Notes: a model not told the origin generated them from the letters alone. A stretch of 64,000 nt of DNA from Stenotrophomonas maltophilia (GCF_002799155.1 NZ_NERD01000002.1:1860001-1924000), one strand, 5' to 3'; positions 17,453-27,203 are shown, numbered from the stretch's first letter. Made by a program: numbers and translations.

Positions 17453-17772
17453 CCACGACCGCTGACCTTCCCGAATTCGCCGGCCGCCGCTTCCGCGTCA
17501 GCTATGACGGACTGGCCGCCGACAATGTCTACAGCGCCGATGGCCGCCACGTGCAGTACGCCATCGTCTCCGGCGCCTACGCCGGTGCGCGGGGTGAAGC
17601 CGCCTGTGAGTGGCACAGGATCAGCGACGGGGTCTATGCCATTTCGTGGCAGGAAGCCGATGGCGCTACGGTCGTGCATGTCGATGATTTCGTCGGCGGG
17701 CGTTCGCTGGGCTGGTTCACCGCCACCGATGGCAGCTTCCATCGCATGCAGGGGCCGCTGGCAGCGCTGTGA
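17449..17772 (+). CDS. MoaF-like small protein
   Basis: This 107-residue protein resembles the N-terminal domain of MoaF, a small beta-barrel protein found in molybdenum-cofactor and catabolic loci. Visible family elements are EFAGRRFRVSYDG, YAIVSGAY and DGVYAISWQEADGATVVHVDDF. It has no signal peptide. It overlaps the cyclase stop (ATGA), so translation is coupled. Its role is unclear; coupling with the cyclase suggests that both act on the same compound or pathway. Confidence 0.75.
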   Translation: MTTTADLPEFAGRRFRVSYDGLAADNVYSADGRHVQYAIVSGAYAGARGEAACEWHRISDGVYAISWQEADGATVVHVDDFVGGRSLGWFTATDGSFHRMQGPLAAL

Positions 17773-17804
17773 TGCCGGCCGGCACCACCAGCCCATGCGG
17801 CGTC

Positions 17805-18704
17805 TCAGGAACGTCGTTCCTGGTCGAACACCCCGGCCACCCAGTCGATGAACACCCGCAACCGTGGCGATGGGGTGCGGTTGCGTGGGTAGACCAGGCT
17901 CAAGGGGCTTGGCGTCGGCGGCGCCTCAGGCAACAGCTCAACCAGCTGCCCGCGCGCGATGTACGGGTCCATCCGGTAGCGCGGCGCCTGGATGATGCCC
18001 AGGCCCGCCAGCGCGGCCCCGAGGAACGCATCCGCGCCGGAAACACGCACCCGCGCCGGCAGCGGCAGGTAATGCACTTGCCCACCCTGCTGGAACTCCA
18101 GCGGAATCAGCTGGCCGGTTGCGCTGGAGCGGTAGCCGACCATCTGGTGGCCGTCCTGCAGGGCATCGATGCTGCCCGGCACGCCCTTGGCCTGCAGGTA
18201 ATCCGGCGAGGCCACCGTCACCTCGCGCAGCAGGGTCAGCCGTCGCGCCGCCAGATCGCTGTCGGCCAGCGTCCCCACCCTCAGCGCTGCATCCACGCCT
18301 TCGCGCAGCAGGTCGACATAGCGGTCGCCCTCGCTGACCTCCAGGTCGATCTCCGGGTAGCGCTGCAGGAAGTCCGGCAGGTGCGGAAACAGCAGGTGCC
18401 GGCCCAGCGTGCCATGCACTTCAATGCGCAATGGGCCGCGCGGCGGCACGTCACGGAACGCGGCCTCTGCATCGTCCATGTCGGCGATCAGGCGCAGGCA
18501 ACGGCCATAGAAGGCCTCGCCTTCCAGCGTCGGCACCACCAGACGCGTGGTCCGGTGCAGCAGTCGCACGCCCAGCAGCTGTTCCAGCGTCTTGATCGCG
18601 TCGGTCACCGTGGCCCGCGGCAGGCCCAGGTCCTCGGAGGCGCGGGTGAAGCTGCGGCGCTCGACGATACGGACGAAGGCGCGCATGGCCGTGAAGCGGT
18701 CCAT
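17805..18704 (-). CDS. LysR family transcriptional regulator
   Basis: The 299-residue protein has a LysR helix-turn-helix near the start (DRFTAMRAFVRIVERRSFTRASEDLGLPRATVTDAIKTLEQLLG) and a substrate-binding domain of normal length. It belongs to the large CrgA/DhcR-like subgroup with the RTTRLVVPTLEG segment. The gene is divergent from an SDR gene with a 106-bp gap, so it probably represses or activates that gene. Its C-terminal end converges on the MoaF-like gene. Confidence 0.88.
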   Translation of the reverse strand: MDRFTAMRAFVRIVERRSFTRASEDLGLPRATVTDAIKTLEQLLGVRLLHRTTRLVVPTLEGEAFYGRCLRLIADMDDAEAAFRDVPPRGPLRIEVHGTLGRHLLFPHLPDFLQRYPEIDLEVSEGDRYVDLLREGVDAALRVGTLADSDLAARRLTLLREVTVASPDYLQAKGVPGSIDALQDGHQMVGYRSSATGQLIPLEFQQGGQVHYLPLPARVRVSGADAFLGAALAGLGIIQAPRYRMDPYIARGQLVELLPEAPPTPSPLSLVYPRNRTPSPRLRVFIDWVAGVFDQERRS

Positions 18705-18810
18705 TGTTCGGCTATCCGGATGATGTTGGCGGATTATGCAGGATTATCCGAAAGGACAATGTCGCGAAGATGGCCCAGCGCCACTCCGGCGTGCCCCACT
18801 GGACGCCAGC

Positions 18811-19554
18811 ATGACCCCCTCCCCCACCTCCTCTGTCGCCCTGGTCACCGGTGGCTCCCGTGGCATCGGCGCCGCCATCTCCCGCCGGCTCGCCGCCGAT
18901 GGCCACGCAGTCGCCATCAACTATGCGGGGCGCCGCGACGACGCCGAAGCGTTGGCGGCCGAACTCAACGCAGCCGGTGCGCAGGCCATCGCGTTGCAGG
19001 CCGATGTGGCAGACCCGCAGGCGGTGCGCCAGCTGTTCGAGGCCATCGAGGCCCGTTTGGGTGGTCTCGATGTGGTGGTCAACAGTGCTGGCGTGCTGCA
19101 ACTGGCCTCGCTGGCCGACACCGACGACGCCCTGTTCGACAGGGTGATCGGCATCAACCTCAAGGGCGCGTTCAATGTGCTGCGCGAAAGTGCACGGCGG
19201 GTCCGCGACGGTGGCCGCCTGATCACCCTGTCCACCAGCGTGGTCGGCATCCGGCTGGAGAACTACAGCGTGTACGCGGCCAGCAAGGCGGCCGTGGAGA
19301 CAATGGGCGCGATCCTCAGCAAGGAGCTGCGTGGGCGCAACATCACCGTGAACGCGGTGGCACCAGGCCCCACCGCCACCGACCTGTTCCTGGATGGCAA
19401 ATCGCCCGAGCTGATCGAGCGCTTGGCGAAGTTGAACCCTCTGGAACGCCTGGGTACGCCGGATGACATCGCCGGTGCGGTAGCGTTCCTGGCCGGTGCT
19501 GACGGTGCGTGGATCAACGGCCAGGTGCTCCGCGCCAACGGCGGGATGGTGTAG
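18811..19554 (+). CDS. SDR family oxidoreductase
   Basis: This 247-residue short-chain dehydrogenase has the NAD(P) motif TGGSRGIG (residues 13-20), the NSAG motif, catalytic Ser in LSTSVV and the YAASK motif with Tyr/Lys. The C-terminal part (PLERLGTPDDIAGAVAFLAG, WINGQVLRANGGMV) is typical of classical 3-oxoacyl reductase-like SDRs. I chose the ATG at 18811; an upstream in-frame start lies in the promoter region. Regulator and enzyme are divergent. The TAG stop lies in a GTAGATC sequence that looks like a SMAG head. Confidence 0.9.
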   Translation: MTPSPTSSVALVTGGSRGIGAAISRRLAADGHAVAINYAGRRDDAEALAAELNAAGAQAIALQADVADPQAVRQLFEAIEARLGGLDVVVNSAGVLQLASLADTDDALFDRVIGINLKGAFNVLRESARRVRDGGRLITLSTSVVGIRLENYSVYAASKAAVETMGAILSKELRGRNITVNAVAPGPTATDLFLDGKSPELIERLAKLNPLERLGTPDDIAGAVAFLAGADGAWINGQVLRANGGMV

Positions 19555-19592
19555 ATCGCGCATCCACGCATGGCCTGGATCCACCGCGCCGG

Positions 19593-22500
19593 TCAGCCGC
19601 CGCGGGCCTCGCGGCGGCGATGCACCCAGTAGTACAGCGTCGGCAGTACCAGCAGGGTCAGCAGCATCGCCGACAGCAGGCCGCCGATCACCACCACCGC
19701 CAGCGGCTTCTGGGTCTCTGCACCGATCGCATGCGAGGTCGCCATCGGCAGCAGCCCGAACATCGCCAGCAAAGCGGTCATCAGTACTGTACGCAGGCGC
19801 TGCAGCGAACCCTGTACCACCGATTGCAGCAGGTCCATGCCCTGCTCGCGCAGCTGGGCGAAGCGACTGAGCATCACCACCCCGTTCAGCACCGCTTGCC
19901 CGAACAATGCAATGAATCCGATTGCCGCCGACACTGACAGCGGGATGCCTGTCAGCCACAGGGCCAGGATGCCGCCGATCATCGCCAGTGGCACGTTGGC
20001 CAGGATCAGTGCCGCACTGCTGATGTCCTTGAAAGCATCGAACAGCAGTACGAAGATGATCAGCACCGACAGCGGAATCACCCAGCCCAGCCGCTTCATC
20101 GCACGCTGCTGGTTCTCGAACTCGCCGGACCACTCCAGCCGGTAGCCTTCCGGCAGCTGCATGCTGGCATCCACGCGCTTGCGCATGTCGGCCACCACGC
20201 TGCCCATGTCACGCCCGGCGATGAAGATGCTCACCGCCTTCACCCGCTGTGCGTTCTCGCGCGAGATGTTGATCGCGCCGCTGGCCATGCGGAACTCGGC
20301 CACGTCGGACAGTGTCACGGCGTGGCCATCGCCGATGCCCACCGGCACCGTGCGCAGCCGCTGCAGGTCACGATCGGCATCGTCCAGGCGCAGGGTGATC
20401 GGGAACTTGCGGTCGCCCTCCCACAGCTCACCGACCTGGCGCCCGCCCAGTGCGGTCTCGATCACCTCGTCGATGTCGCGCACGTTCAGGCCATAGCGTG
20501 CGGCGCGGTCACGGTCGATCTCGATCTGTAGTTGCGGCAACGACCCGTCGCGATCAATGAAGGCGCTCTCCACGCCCTCCACCCCGCGAACCTGGCCCAG
20601 AATCGCCTGCGCCTGCTGGTTCAGCACGCCCAGATCCGAGCCACTGACCTTGATCACCACCTGGCCCTTGATCTGCGAGATGCTCTCCAGGATGTTGTCG
20701 CGCACGGGCTGCGAGATCGAGAACTCCGGCCCCGGAATGCGCTGCTCCAGCGTGCGCTGCAGGTCGCTCACCAGCTGCCGCTTGTCCACGCCCTTCGGCC
20801 ACTCCTTCTCCGGCTTCAATGCCACCAGTGCTTCGATCTGGTTGGCCCCCTTGGCATCGGAGCCATCTTCCGGGCGCCCCAGCTTGGCCACCACCGTCGA
20901 CACCTGCGGGAAGGTGCCGACCAGTTCGCGGATACGCCGCGACTGCTGCTGCGCTTCGGCCAGGCTGGTGCTTGGATCGAGCGTAGCGGTCAGCCAGATC
21001 GATCCTTCGTCCAGCTCCGGCAGGAACTCCGAACCCAGGCGGCTACCCAGTGCCAGCGTGCCGACCAGCAGCGCAACCGCGGTCAGCACCACCGCGCGCG
21101 GGCGGGCCAGCGCGTGCTCCAGGATCGGCCGGTACCAGCCGGTCAGGCGGTCCATCAGCGGGTTGCCGTCGCGCATGCGGTCACGCCGCAGCCACCAGTA
21201 GCAGAACAGCGGCACCACGGTCAGCGCCAGGATCAACGCCCCGATCAACGCCGAGGTCACCGAATAGGCCATCGGCGCGAACATGCGGCCTTCCTGGCGC
21301 TGCAGGGTGAAGATCGGAATATGCGCGGCGATGATGATCAGCATCGAGAAGAACGTTGGCCGCCCCACCTCCGATGCTGCCGACAGAATGGTCGAGAAGC
21401 GCGTCTTCCTGTCTGCCGTGGGTGGCAGCTTGGTCAGCCGCGAAACGATGTGCTCGGTGACGATCACCGCACCATCGATGATGATGCCGAAGTCCATCGC
21501 GCCCAACGAAAGCAGGTTGGCCGGCACGCCCCACAGATGCAGGCCGAGGAAGGTCGACAGCAACGCCAGCGGCATCATCGCCGCCACGATCAGCGCGGCG
21601 CGGGCGTTGTACAGGAACAGCCACAGCACCAGGAACACCAGCACCGCGCCTTCCAGAAGATTGCGGAAGACGGTTTTCAGCGTGGTCGATACCAGCCACG
21701 AGCGGTCGTAGAACGGCTCGATGCTGACCCCGGCCGGCAGCTGGTTCGCCTGGATCTCGGCAATGCGCGCATGCAGGGCGTCGAGCACGTCGGACGGATT
21801 CTCGCCCTTGCGCATCAGCACCATGCCGAACACCGCATCGTCATTGTCATCCTGGCCGACCAGGCCCTGCCGGGGCAGGCCGCTATCGGCGATGCCAGCC
21901 AGGTCACGCACCAGGATCGGCGTGCCCCCGCGCTGCGCCACCACCACGTTGCCGATGTCGGCCGGCGAACGCATCAGGCCCACGCCGCGGATCAGGAACT
22001 GCTGCTGGCCGCGCTCCACGTAGCCACCACCGGCATTGGCGCTGCCCTTCTCCAGCGCCTCGGCGAATTCACCGAGGCTGATGCCGCGGTCACGCAGCTT
22101 GTCCAGGTCCGGCTTGACCTGGAAGGTGCGCGCGAAGCCGCCGAAGCTGATCACATCGGCCACGCCCGGCACGGTGCGCAGGCTGCGCTCCATCGTCCAT
22201 TCCTGCACGGTGCGCAGCTGGGTCGGCGTCATGTGCGGGCCCTTGAGCACGTAGCGGTAGATCTCGCCCACCGCCGAGCTCATCGCCTCCAGCTCCGGGG
22301 TCACCCCTTCCGGCAGCGCCACGCCCTGCAGGCGCTCCAGCACCTGCTGGCGCGCGAAATAGTCATCGGCCTTGTCGTCGAAGGTCAGGATGATCATCGA
22401 CAGGCCGAACTGCGTATGCGAGAACACCCGCACCGAATGCGGAATGCCGGACAGCGCCACTTCCAGCGGCATCGTCACTTCGCGTTCCACCTCTTCGGCG

Positions 22501-22670
22501 GCACGGCCCGGGTGCAGCGACACCACCGTCACCTGGGTGTCGGACACATCCGGGAAGGCTTCCACCGGCAGCACGCGGAACGCGGCGATGCCGGCACCGA
22601 TGAACAGCAGCAGCGCCAGCATCACCATCAGCGGCTGGCGCAGGCAATAGGCAATCAGGCGATCGATCAT
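19593..22670 (-). CDS. czcA: Heavy-metal efflux RND pump, CzcA family
   Basis: The 1025-residue protein is a full HME-RND transporter of 12 helices with two large periplasmic loops. The helix-4 segment MDFGIIIDGAVIVTEHI carries the two Asp and one Glu residues of the divalent-cation branch (Co, Zn, Cd, Ni) and not the Cu/Ag pattern of CusA. It exports metal from periplasm or cytoplasm to the outside together with CzcB and CzcC. The start at 22670 overlaps the czcB stop by 4 bp (ATGA). It is the last gene of czcCBA. Confidence 0.93.
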   Translation of the reverse strand: MIDRLIAYCLRQPLMVMLALLLFIGAGIAAFRVLPVEAFPDVSDTQVTVVSLHPGRAAEEVEREVTMPLEVALSGIPHSVRVFSHTQFGLSMIILTFDDKADDYFARQQVLERLQGVALPEGVTPELEAMSSAVGEIYRYVLKGPHMTPTQLRTVQEWTMERSLRTVPGVADVISFGGFARTFQVKPDLDKLRDRGISLGEFAEALEKGSANAGGGYVERGQQQFLIRGVGLMRSPADIGNVVVAQRGGTPILVRDLAGIADSGLPRQGLVGQDDNDDAVFGMVLMRKGENPSDVLDALHARIAEIQANQLPAGVSIEPFYDRSWLVSTTLKTVFRNLLEGAVLVFLVLWLFLYNARAALIVAAMMPLALLSTFLGLHLWGVPANLLSLGAMDFGIIIDGAVIVTEHIVSRLTKLPPTADRKTRFSTILSAASEVGRPTFFSMLIIIAAHIPIFTLQRQEGRMFAPMAYSVTSALIGALILALTVVPLFCYWWLRRDRMRDGNPLMDRLTGWYRPILEHALARPRAVVLTAVALLVGTLALGSRLGSEFLPELDEGSIWLTATLDPSTSLAEAQQQSRRIRELVGTFPQVSTVVAKLGRPEDGSDAKGANQIEALVALKPEKEWPKGVDKRQLVSDLQRTLEQRIPGPEFSISQPVRDNILESISQIKGQVVIKVSGSDLGVLNQQAQAILGQVRGVEGVESAFIDRDGSLPQLQIEIDRDRAARYGLNVRDIDEVIETALGGRQVGELWEGDRKFPITLRLDDADRDLQRLRTVPVGIGDGHAVTLSDVAEFRMASGAINISRENAQRVKAVSIFIAGRDMGSVVADMRKRVDASMQLPEGYRLEWSGEFENQQRAMKRLGWVIPLSVLIIFVLLFDAFKDISSAALILANVPLAMIGGILALWLTGIPLSVSAAIGFIALFGQAVLNGVVMLSRFAQLREQGMDLLQSVVQGSLQRLRTVLMTALLAMFGLLPMATSHAIGAETQKPLAVVVIGGLLSAMLLTLLVLPTLYYWVHRRREARGG

Positions 22671-23839
22671 GGGGCGGCATGCCCCGTGCCGGTGCTGGCG
22701 CCCGGTCCCGCACTGTCGACCAGCTGCTGCAGCAGCAGGCCACCTTCGACCACCACCTTGCTGCCCATCGGCAGGCCCTCTCGCACCCACAGCCGCCCGT
22801 CGCCCAGCTCCTCTGCGTGCACGGCATGGCGCACGAAGCGGCCCTTGCCCTCCTCCACGAACACCACCTGCGTGCCGTCGATCAGCAACACCGCGGCATC
22901 GGGCAGCGAGACACCGCCCTCGGCCGGCAACGCAACCTGAGCACGCACGTACTGGCCGGCCTTGAAGGCACGTGCATGGTTGTCCAGCTCGGCGCGCGCC
23001 TGCACCACGCGGCGCTCGCTGTCGACGAAGTCATCCACGTGCTGCAGGGTCGCCTGCAATGGCTGGCCATCGGCACCGGGCACGCTCACCTGCATGCCCG
23101 CCTTGAGGCGTCCCGCCAGGCTCTCGGGAACATCGAGCAGCAACCACAGGCGGTCCGGATCGCCGATCACCGCCAACGGCTGTTCGCTGTCGGGGCTGAC
23201 CGACATGCCCGGGCTCATCCGCCGCTCCACCAGCACGCCATCGATGGGCGCGCGCAGTGGCAGGCGCTGGTCGACGTGCTGGCCGTTGCCATAGGCCCTG
23301 GCGAAGGCGGTCGCACGCGTGTGATTGGCCTGGCTGCCGGCGAAGTTGGTCTCGGCCTCGTCCAGCTCGCGGCCCGACGCCACCCCCGCCGCGTGCAGTT
23401 CGCGGGTGCGCTCCAGTTCCCTGCGCGCCTGCTGCAGCTCGGCGCGGCCTCGCACGCCCTCCGCCTGCGCCTGGCCGAACTCGGGCGAGGTGATCCAGGC
23501 GATCACCTGGCCGGCCTTCACTTTCTGCCCCGGCTGCGCCTCGATGCGCGCCACCTGCCCCGGCAACGGCGTGCGCAGTGCGCTGGAGCGCGTCTCGTCC
23601 CAGACCACCCGGCCCGGCAGCTGCAGGCTGGCGCTGGCGCCGGCACTCACCGCTTCGCTGCGCAGCACGTCCAGCTGGCGGCTGCCGGCGGGAAACTGGA
23701 TCTGGCCGGCGCTGACCTGGGGCGCGTCCTCGGCATAGGACGCCGGCTCGCGACCGCAGCCGCCCAGCAGGGCCAGCGCCAGCAGGGCGGGCAGCATGGC
23801 GTGCCGCGCCCGCGGGCGATGGGCGACGATCGACTTCAT
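22667..23839 (-). CDS. czcB: Membrane fusion protein, CzcB family, lipoprotein
   Basis: The 390-residue protein has a lipoprotein signal with lipobox LLGGC (Cys28). The biotinyl-lipoyl-like half motifs (VARIEAQPGQKVKAGQVIAWI and RAPIDGVLVERRMSPG) flank an alpha-helical hairpin (about residues 125-180). These are hallmarks of adaptor proteins that link the RND pump to the outer-membrane channel. It overlaps czcC (ATGA) and czcA by 4 bp each. I see no Cys- or His-rich metal site such as the N-terminal extension of some CzcB proteins. Confidence 0.9.
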   Translation of the reverse strand: MKSIVAHRPRARHAMLPALLALALLGGCGREPASYAEDAPQVSAGQIQFPAGSRQLDVLRSEAVSAGASASLQLPGRVVWDETRSSALRTPLPGQVARIEAQPGQKVKAGQVIAWITSPEFGQAQAEGVRGRAELQQARRELERTRELHAAGVASGRELDEAETNFAGSQANHTRATAFARAYGNGQHVDQRLPLRAPIDGVLVERRMSPGMSVSPDSEQPLAVIGDPDRLWLLLDVPESLAGRLKAGMQVSVPGADGQPLQATLQHVDDFVDSERRVVQARAELDNHARAFKAGQYVRAQVALPAEGGVSLPDAAVLLIDGTQVVFVEEGKGRFVRHAVHAEELGDGRLWVREGLPMGSKVVVEGGLLLQQLVDSAGPGASTGTGHAAP

Positions 23840-25083
23840 CGGGACTCTCCTTCAGCAACGGATGTGGCCGCTTCCCAGCGCGCCAGGGCAATGGCATGGT
23901 CGGCACGCGCTTCGATCAGCGCGGCCTCGAAATCGCGCCAGCTGCGGCGTGCATCGAGCAGATCGGTCAGGCTGGCGGCGCCACGGCGATAGGCCAGTTC
24001 GATGCCCTCCGCCGCCTTGCGGGCAGTGTCGGACTGCAGCCCCTCGTAGTCGCTGCGGCGCTGTGCGGCGGACTGCACGCTGGCCTGCAGCTGGTCCAGC
24101 TCGGCGCGAGCTTCGCGCTGGAGTACCTGCAGCTCCAGCGCTGCGCTGTCCCGGTCGGCCTCGGCACGCTGGATCGCGCCGCGTGCGCGCGACGGCCCGC
24201 CCAGCGGAATGGTCAATGACACGCCCCAGGTAACACCGCTGATGTCGGTCGGCTCACGTTCGGCCTCCACGCCCAGCTGGATATCGCGACGACGCTCGCT
24301 GCGCGCCAGTGCCACGCCAGCGTCGGCCGCGGCCAGCCGCGAACGCGCGGCACGCAGGTCGGCGCGCTGCGTCGGATCGAACGCGCGCACGTCGGCCACG
24401 CTGCTGGCATCCGGCCAGGGGTCATCGGCACTGAGGTCGCGGCTGTCATCGCTGCCGAGCAGCAGGCCCAGCGCATGCCGCGCATCGCGCAGATCGAGTG
24501 CCGCCTCGCGCGCCGCGTCAGCCACCGCCAGATCGTCCACCGCCAGCCGCGCGCGATCCACCGGCGCCATCGCCCCGGTCGCCACCTGCTTGTCGGCCGC
24601 CGCCATCTGCTCGGCCGAACTCTGGCGGTTGGCATCGGCAATCCGCGCCCGCTCCTGCGCGCCCTTCAGGCCGAAATAGGCTTCATGCAGCGCCACCTGT
24701 TGGCGGCGCCGGGCATCGAGCATGTCCAGTCCGGCCACTTCCAGCAGCGCGTCCGCCTGGCGGATGCGCAACGCGCGCTTGCCACCGCGTTCCCAGGTCC
24801 AGCCCAGGCCCAGCGTGCTGTCCACGCGCTTGTCCTGCCAGCGCCCTGGGCCGATGCCGTGCCTGGGGCTGACCTTGCTGGTGCCGATCGACAGCTCGGT
24901 GGCCGGGCGCAGTGCCGCGGTCTGCGCATCGCCCTGCACCCCGCGCAACTCCAGTGCCGCCGCACGCAGGTCCGGATTGTGTGCGTCCATTGCACGCTGC
25001 GCTTCTGCCAGGGACAGCGCCGAAGCCGCAGGCGCGCACGAAAGGGCAGCCAGCAGGGCCGCAAGACGGTGGGCAAAATTCAT
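23836..25083 (-). CDS. czcC: Outer-membrane efflux channel, CzcC/TolC family
   Basis: The 415-residue protein has a signal peptide (to about residue 22) and two OEP repeats typical of TolC-type channels, with conserved patterns such as LALAEAQRAMDAHNPDLRAA-like at the start and ELDQLQASVQSAAQRR near the end. It should form the outer-membrane exit duct of the CzcCBA pump. The start at 25083 is close to a divergent two-component system, 62 bp apart. I chose the ATG at 25083 because the ORF track-independent upstream frame lies in the promoter. Confidence 0.88.
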   Translation of the reverse strand: MNFAHRLAALLAALSCAPAASALSLAEAQRAMDAHNPDLRAAALELRGVQGDAQTAALRPATELSIGTSKVSPRHGIGPGRWQDKRVDSTLGLGWTWERGGKRALRIRQADALLEVAGLDMLDARRRQQVALHEAYFGLKGAQERARIADANRQSSAEQMAAADKQVATGAMAPVDRARLAVDDLAVADAAREAALDLRDARHALGLLLGSDDSRDLSADDPWPDASSVADVRAFDPTQRADLRAARSRLAAADAGVALARSERRRDIQLGVEAEREPTDISGVTWGVSLTIPLGGPSRARGAIQRAEADRDSAALELQVLQREARAELDQLQASVQSAAQRRSDYEGLQSDTARKAAEGIELAYRRGAASLTDLLDARRSWRDFEAALIEARADHAIALARWEAATSVAEGESR

Positions 25084-25106
25084 GCACGTCACGGTAAGGT
25101 GACGCA

Positions 25107-25144
25107 CTTGCGCCAGACTTGCCCCAACCTTGCACGAAGCTTGC
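25107..25144. promoter_or_regulatory. Four CTTGC direct repeats at 11-bp period
   Basis: CTTGC occurs at 25107, 25118, 25129 and 25140, exactly 11 bp apart, between czcC and the response-regulator gene. Tandem direct repeats on one face of the helix with this period are typical of OmpR/PhoB-class binding sites. The last repeat ends one base before the response-regulator ATG, so bound regulator would overlap the translation start, and the transcript may be leaderless. Confidence 0.7.
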
Positions 25145-25145
25145 A

Positions 25146-25820
25146 ATGCGAATCCTGCTGATCGAAGACGACGCCGCCCTGGCCGATGGACTGATCCGCG
25201 CCCTGCAGGGCGCCGGCCATCTGTGCGACCACCTCTCGCGCGGGCTGCACGCGCCGGCTGCACTGGCCAGCGCGCCGTATGACGTGATGGTGCTTGACCT
25301 TTCATTGCCCGACGTCGATGGCCTCGACCTGCTCTCGCGCCTGCGCAACGATGGTGTCACCCTGCCGGTGCTGATCCTGACTGCACGCGATGGCGTGGAG
25401 GACCGCATCCTCGGCCTCGACCGCGGCGGCGATGATTACCTGGCCAAGCCTTTCGCCCTGGGTGAACTGGAGGCGCGCCTGCGCGCGCTGTCACGCCGCC
25501 GCAGTGATGCACCGGCGCAGAAACGTCTGGGCCGGTTGTGCTTCGACAGCATCCGCAACGAAGTGCAGGTCGAAGGCCAGCGCATCGAGCTGACCGCGCG
25601 CGAACTGTCGCTGGTCGAAACGCTGATGCAGCATCCCGGCCGCACCGTCACCAAGCAGCGCCTGTTCGACGCGCTGTACAGCTGGGACCACGAGGCCAAC
25701 CTGTCGGTGATTGAAGTGCATGTCAGCCGCCTGCGCCGCAAACTGGAGCAGGCCCGCGCCGGCGTCGGCATCCGCATGCTGCGCGGCCTGGGTTATCGGC
25801 TGGAGGCCATGGGTGACTGA
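25146..25820 (+). CDS. OmpR-family response regulator beside czcCBA
   Basis: This 224-residue regulator has a receiver domain (phospho-acceptor Asp51 in VLDLSLPD, Lys101 in LAKPF, acidic pair Glu8-Asp9) and a C-terminal winged helix (about residues 125-220; FDALYSWDHEANLSVIEVHVSRLRRKLEQA). It resembles CzcR/CopR/QseB-type regulators. The ATG at 25146 directly follows the CTTGC repeats and lacks a ribosome binding site. It overlaps the sensor kinase gene by 8 bp. It probably activates czcCBA and its own operon from the shared 62-bp promoter region. Confidence 0.92.
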   Translation: MRILLIEDDAALADGLIRALQGAGHLCDHLSRGLHAPAALASAPYDVMVLDLSLPDVDGLDLLSRLRNDGVTLPVLILTARDGVEDRILGLDRGGDDYLAKPFALGELEARLRALSRRRSDAPAQKRLGRLCFDSIRNEVQVEGQRIELTARELSLVETLMQHPGRTVTKQRLFDALYSWDHEANLSVIEVHVSRLRRKLEQARAGVGIRMLRGLGYRLEAMGD

Positions 25821-27195
25821 GCGCGTGCTCAGCCTGCGTGGCCTGCTGCTGCGCCGCCTGTGGCTGCCGCTGCTGGTACTGCTGCTGTGCAGCGCGGTTG
25901 GATCGTTCGCATTGGCCCGCTTCTACGCCGGCCAGGTCTACGACCGCTGGCTGCTGGACTCGGCGATGTCATTGTCCGAGCTGGTGAAGGTGCAGGACGG
26001 GCGTGCCTCGATCGAGATCACCCCGGCGGTGTCGCGCATGTTCACCTGGGACACCGCCGACGAAGTGCATGGCGAAGTGGTGGATGCCGATGGCGGGCGC
26101 CTGTATGGCGACCTGCCCGAAGCCCTGCCACGCCCCGCAATCGCGGCTGGAAATGATGACGATGCCGTCTACTACGATGCACGTGTGCGTGGGCAGCCGG
26201 TGCGCATGGTGGAGGTGGTGGTCAGCGCCGGGCCGGGCCACGATATCCGGCTGCGCGTCGCCGAGACGCTGCGCAAGCGCCATCGCCTGGAACGCAAGCT
26301 GCTGCTGACCAGCATCCCGTTCCAGGCCGCGATCCTGGCGCTGGCCGCATGGTTGGCCTGGTCCGGTACCGGTGCTGCCGCACGGCATGCCAATCAAGTG
26401 GCGCGGAAGCTCGCCAGCCCGCGGCCGGATCCGTTGGCGCCGCTGGAGCCCGCGCAGGAAGCCCCCCGCGAACTATGGCCAGCCGTGGAGGCGTACAACG
26501 CGCTGCTGCAGCGACTTGACGCCATGCAGGCTGCGCAGCGCCGCTTCGTCAGCAACGCCGCACACCAGTTGCGCACGCCGCTGGCGGCGATGCAGGTGGA
26601 GCTGGAGAGTTCGCTGCGCCAGCATGATCCGCAGGCGCAGCAGCTGGCGCTGTCCGGCACGCTGGCCGGGCTGGCGCGGCTGCAGCACCTGGTCAACCAG
26701 CTGCTGATGCTCAGCCGCTCCGAGGATCCGCATGGCAGCGCACTGCCGCTGCAACCGCTGGACCTGGCCGCGCTGGCGCGTGGCGTGGTGGAGCGCTACG
26801 CCGATCGTGCGTTGGCGGCGGGCGTGGACCTGGGCTACGACGGACCCGACGACGGCGTGCAGGTACAGGGTGCCCCCCAGCTGCTGCGCGAGGCGCTGGG
26901 CAACCTGCTGGACAATGCGCTGCGCTACGGTGCCGTGCCCGGTGTGATCACCCTGGGACTACAGCAGGATGCCGAGGGCGTGCAGGTATGGGTGGACGAT
27001 GACGGCGCCGGCATCGCCGAAGCCGAACGCACGCGCGTCACGGAACGCTTCTACCGGGCCAGCAGCCAGGGGGATGGCTGCGGACTGGGCCTGGCGATCG
27101 TGGCCGAGATCGCGCAGCGGCATGGTGCGATGCTGGTGATCGCCACCGCCCCCATCGGTGGCGCGCGCGTGGGGTTGCGGTTTCGTTCCCGCTGA
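25813..27195 (+). CDS. Sensor histidine kinase partner of the czc response regulator
   Basis: The 460-residue kinase has two membrane helices (about residues 14-36 and 165-185) around a periplasmic sensor domain of about 125 residues. Then follows a HAMP-like linker, the H-box FVSNAAHQLRTPLAAM with His251, and ATPase N, G1 and G2 boxes (NLLDNALRYG, DDDGAGIAE, GCGLGLAI). The GTG start at 25813 overlaps the response-regulator stop. The periplasmic domain has no obvious metal-binding His cluster, so the inducing metal is not evident. A second GTG at 25825 is possible. Confidence 0.9.
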   Translation: MTERVLSLRGLLLRRLWLPLLVLLLCSAVGSFALARFYAGQVYDRWLLDSAMSLSELVKVQDGRASIEITPAVSRMFTWDTADEVHGEVVDADGGRLYGDLPEALPRPAIAAGNDDDAVYYDARVRGQPVRMVEVVVSAGPGHDIRLRVAETLRKRHRLERKLLLTSIPFQAAILALAAWLAWSGTGAAARHANQVARKLASPRPDPLAPLEPAQEAPRELWPAVEAYNALLQRLDAMQAAQRRFVSNAAHQLRTPLAAMQVELESSLRQHDPQAQQLALSGTLAGLARLQHLVNQLLMLSRSEDPHGSALPLQPLDLAALARGVVERYADRALAAGVDLGYDGPDDGVQVQGAPQLLREALGNLLDNALRYGAVPGVITLGLQQDAEGVQVWVDDDGAGIAEAERTRVTERFYRASSQGDGCGLGLAIVAEIAQRHGAMLVIATAPIGGARVGLRFRSR

Positions 27196-27203
27196 CGCGC
27201 CGC

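Noticed and set aside
20532-22940. An 802-codon plus-strand frame opposite czcA and czcB
   Set aside because: Antisense shadow with His/Arg/Gln-rich sequence and no family resemblance; the opposite strand codes for a complete RND pump.
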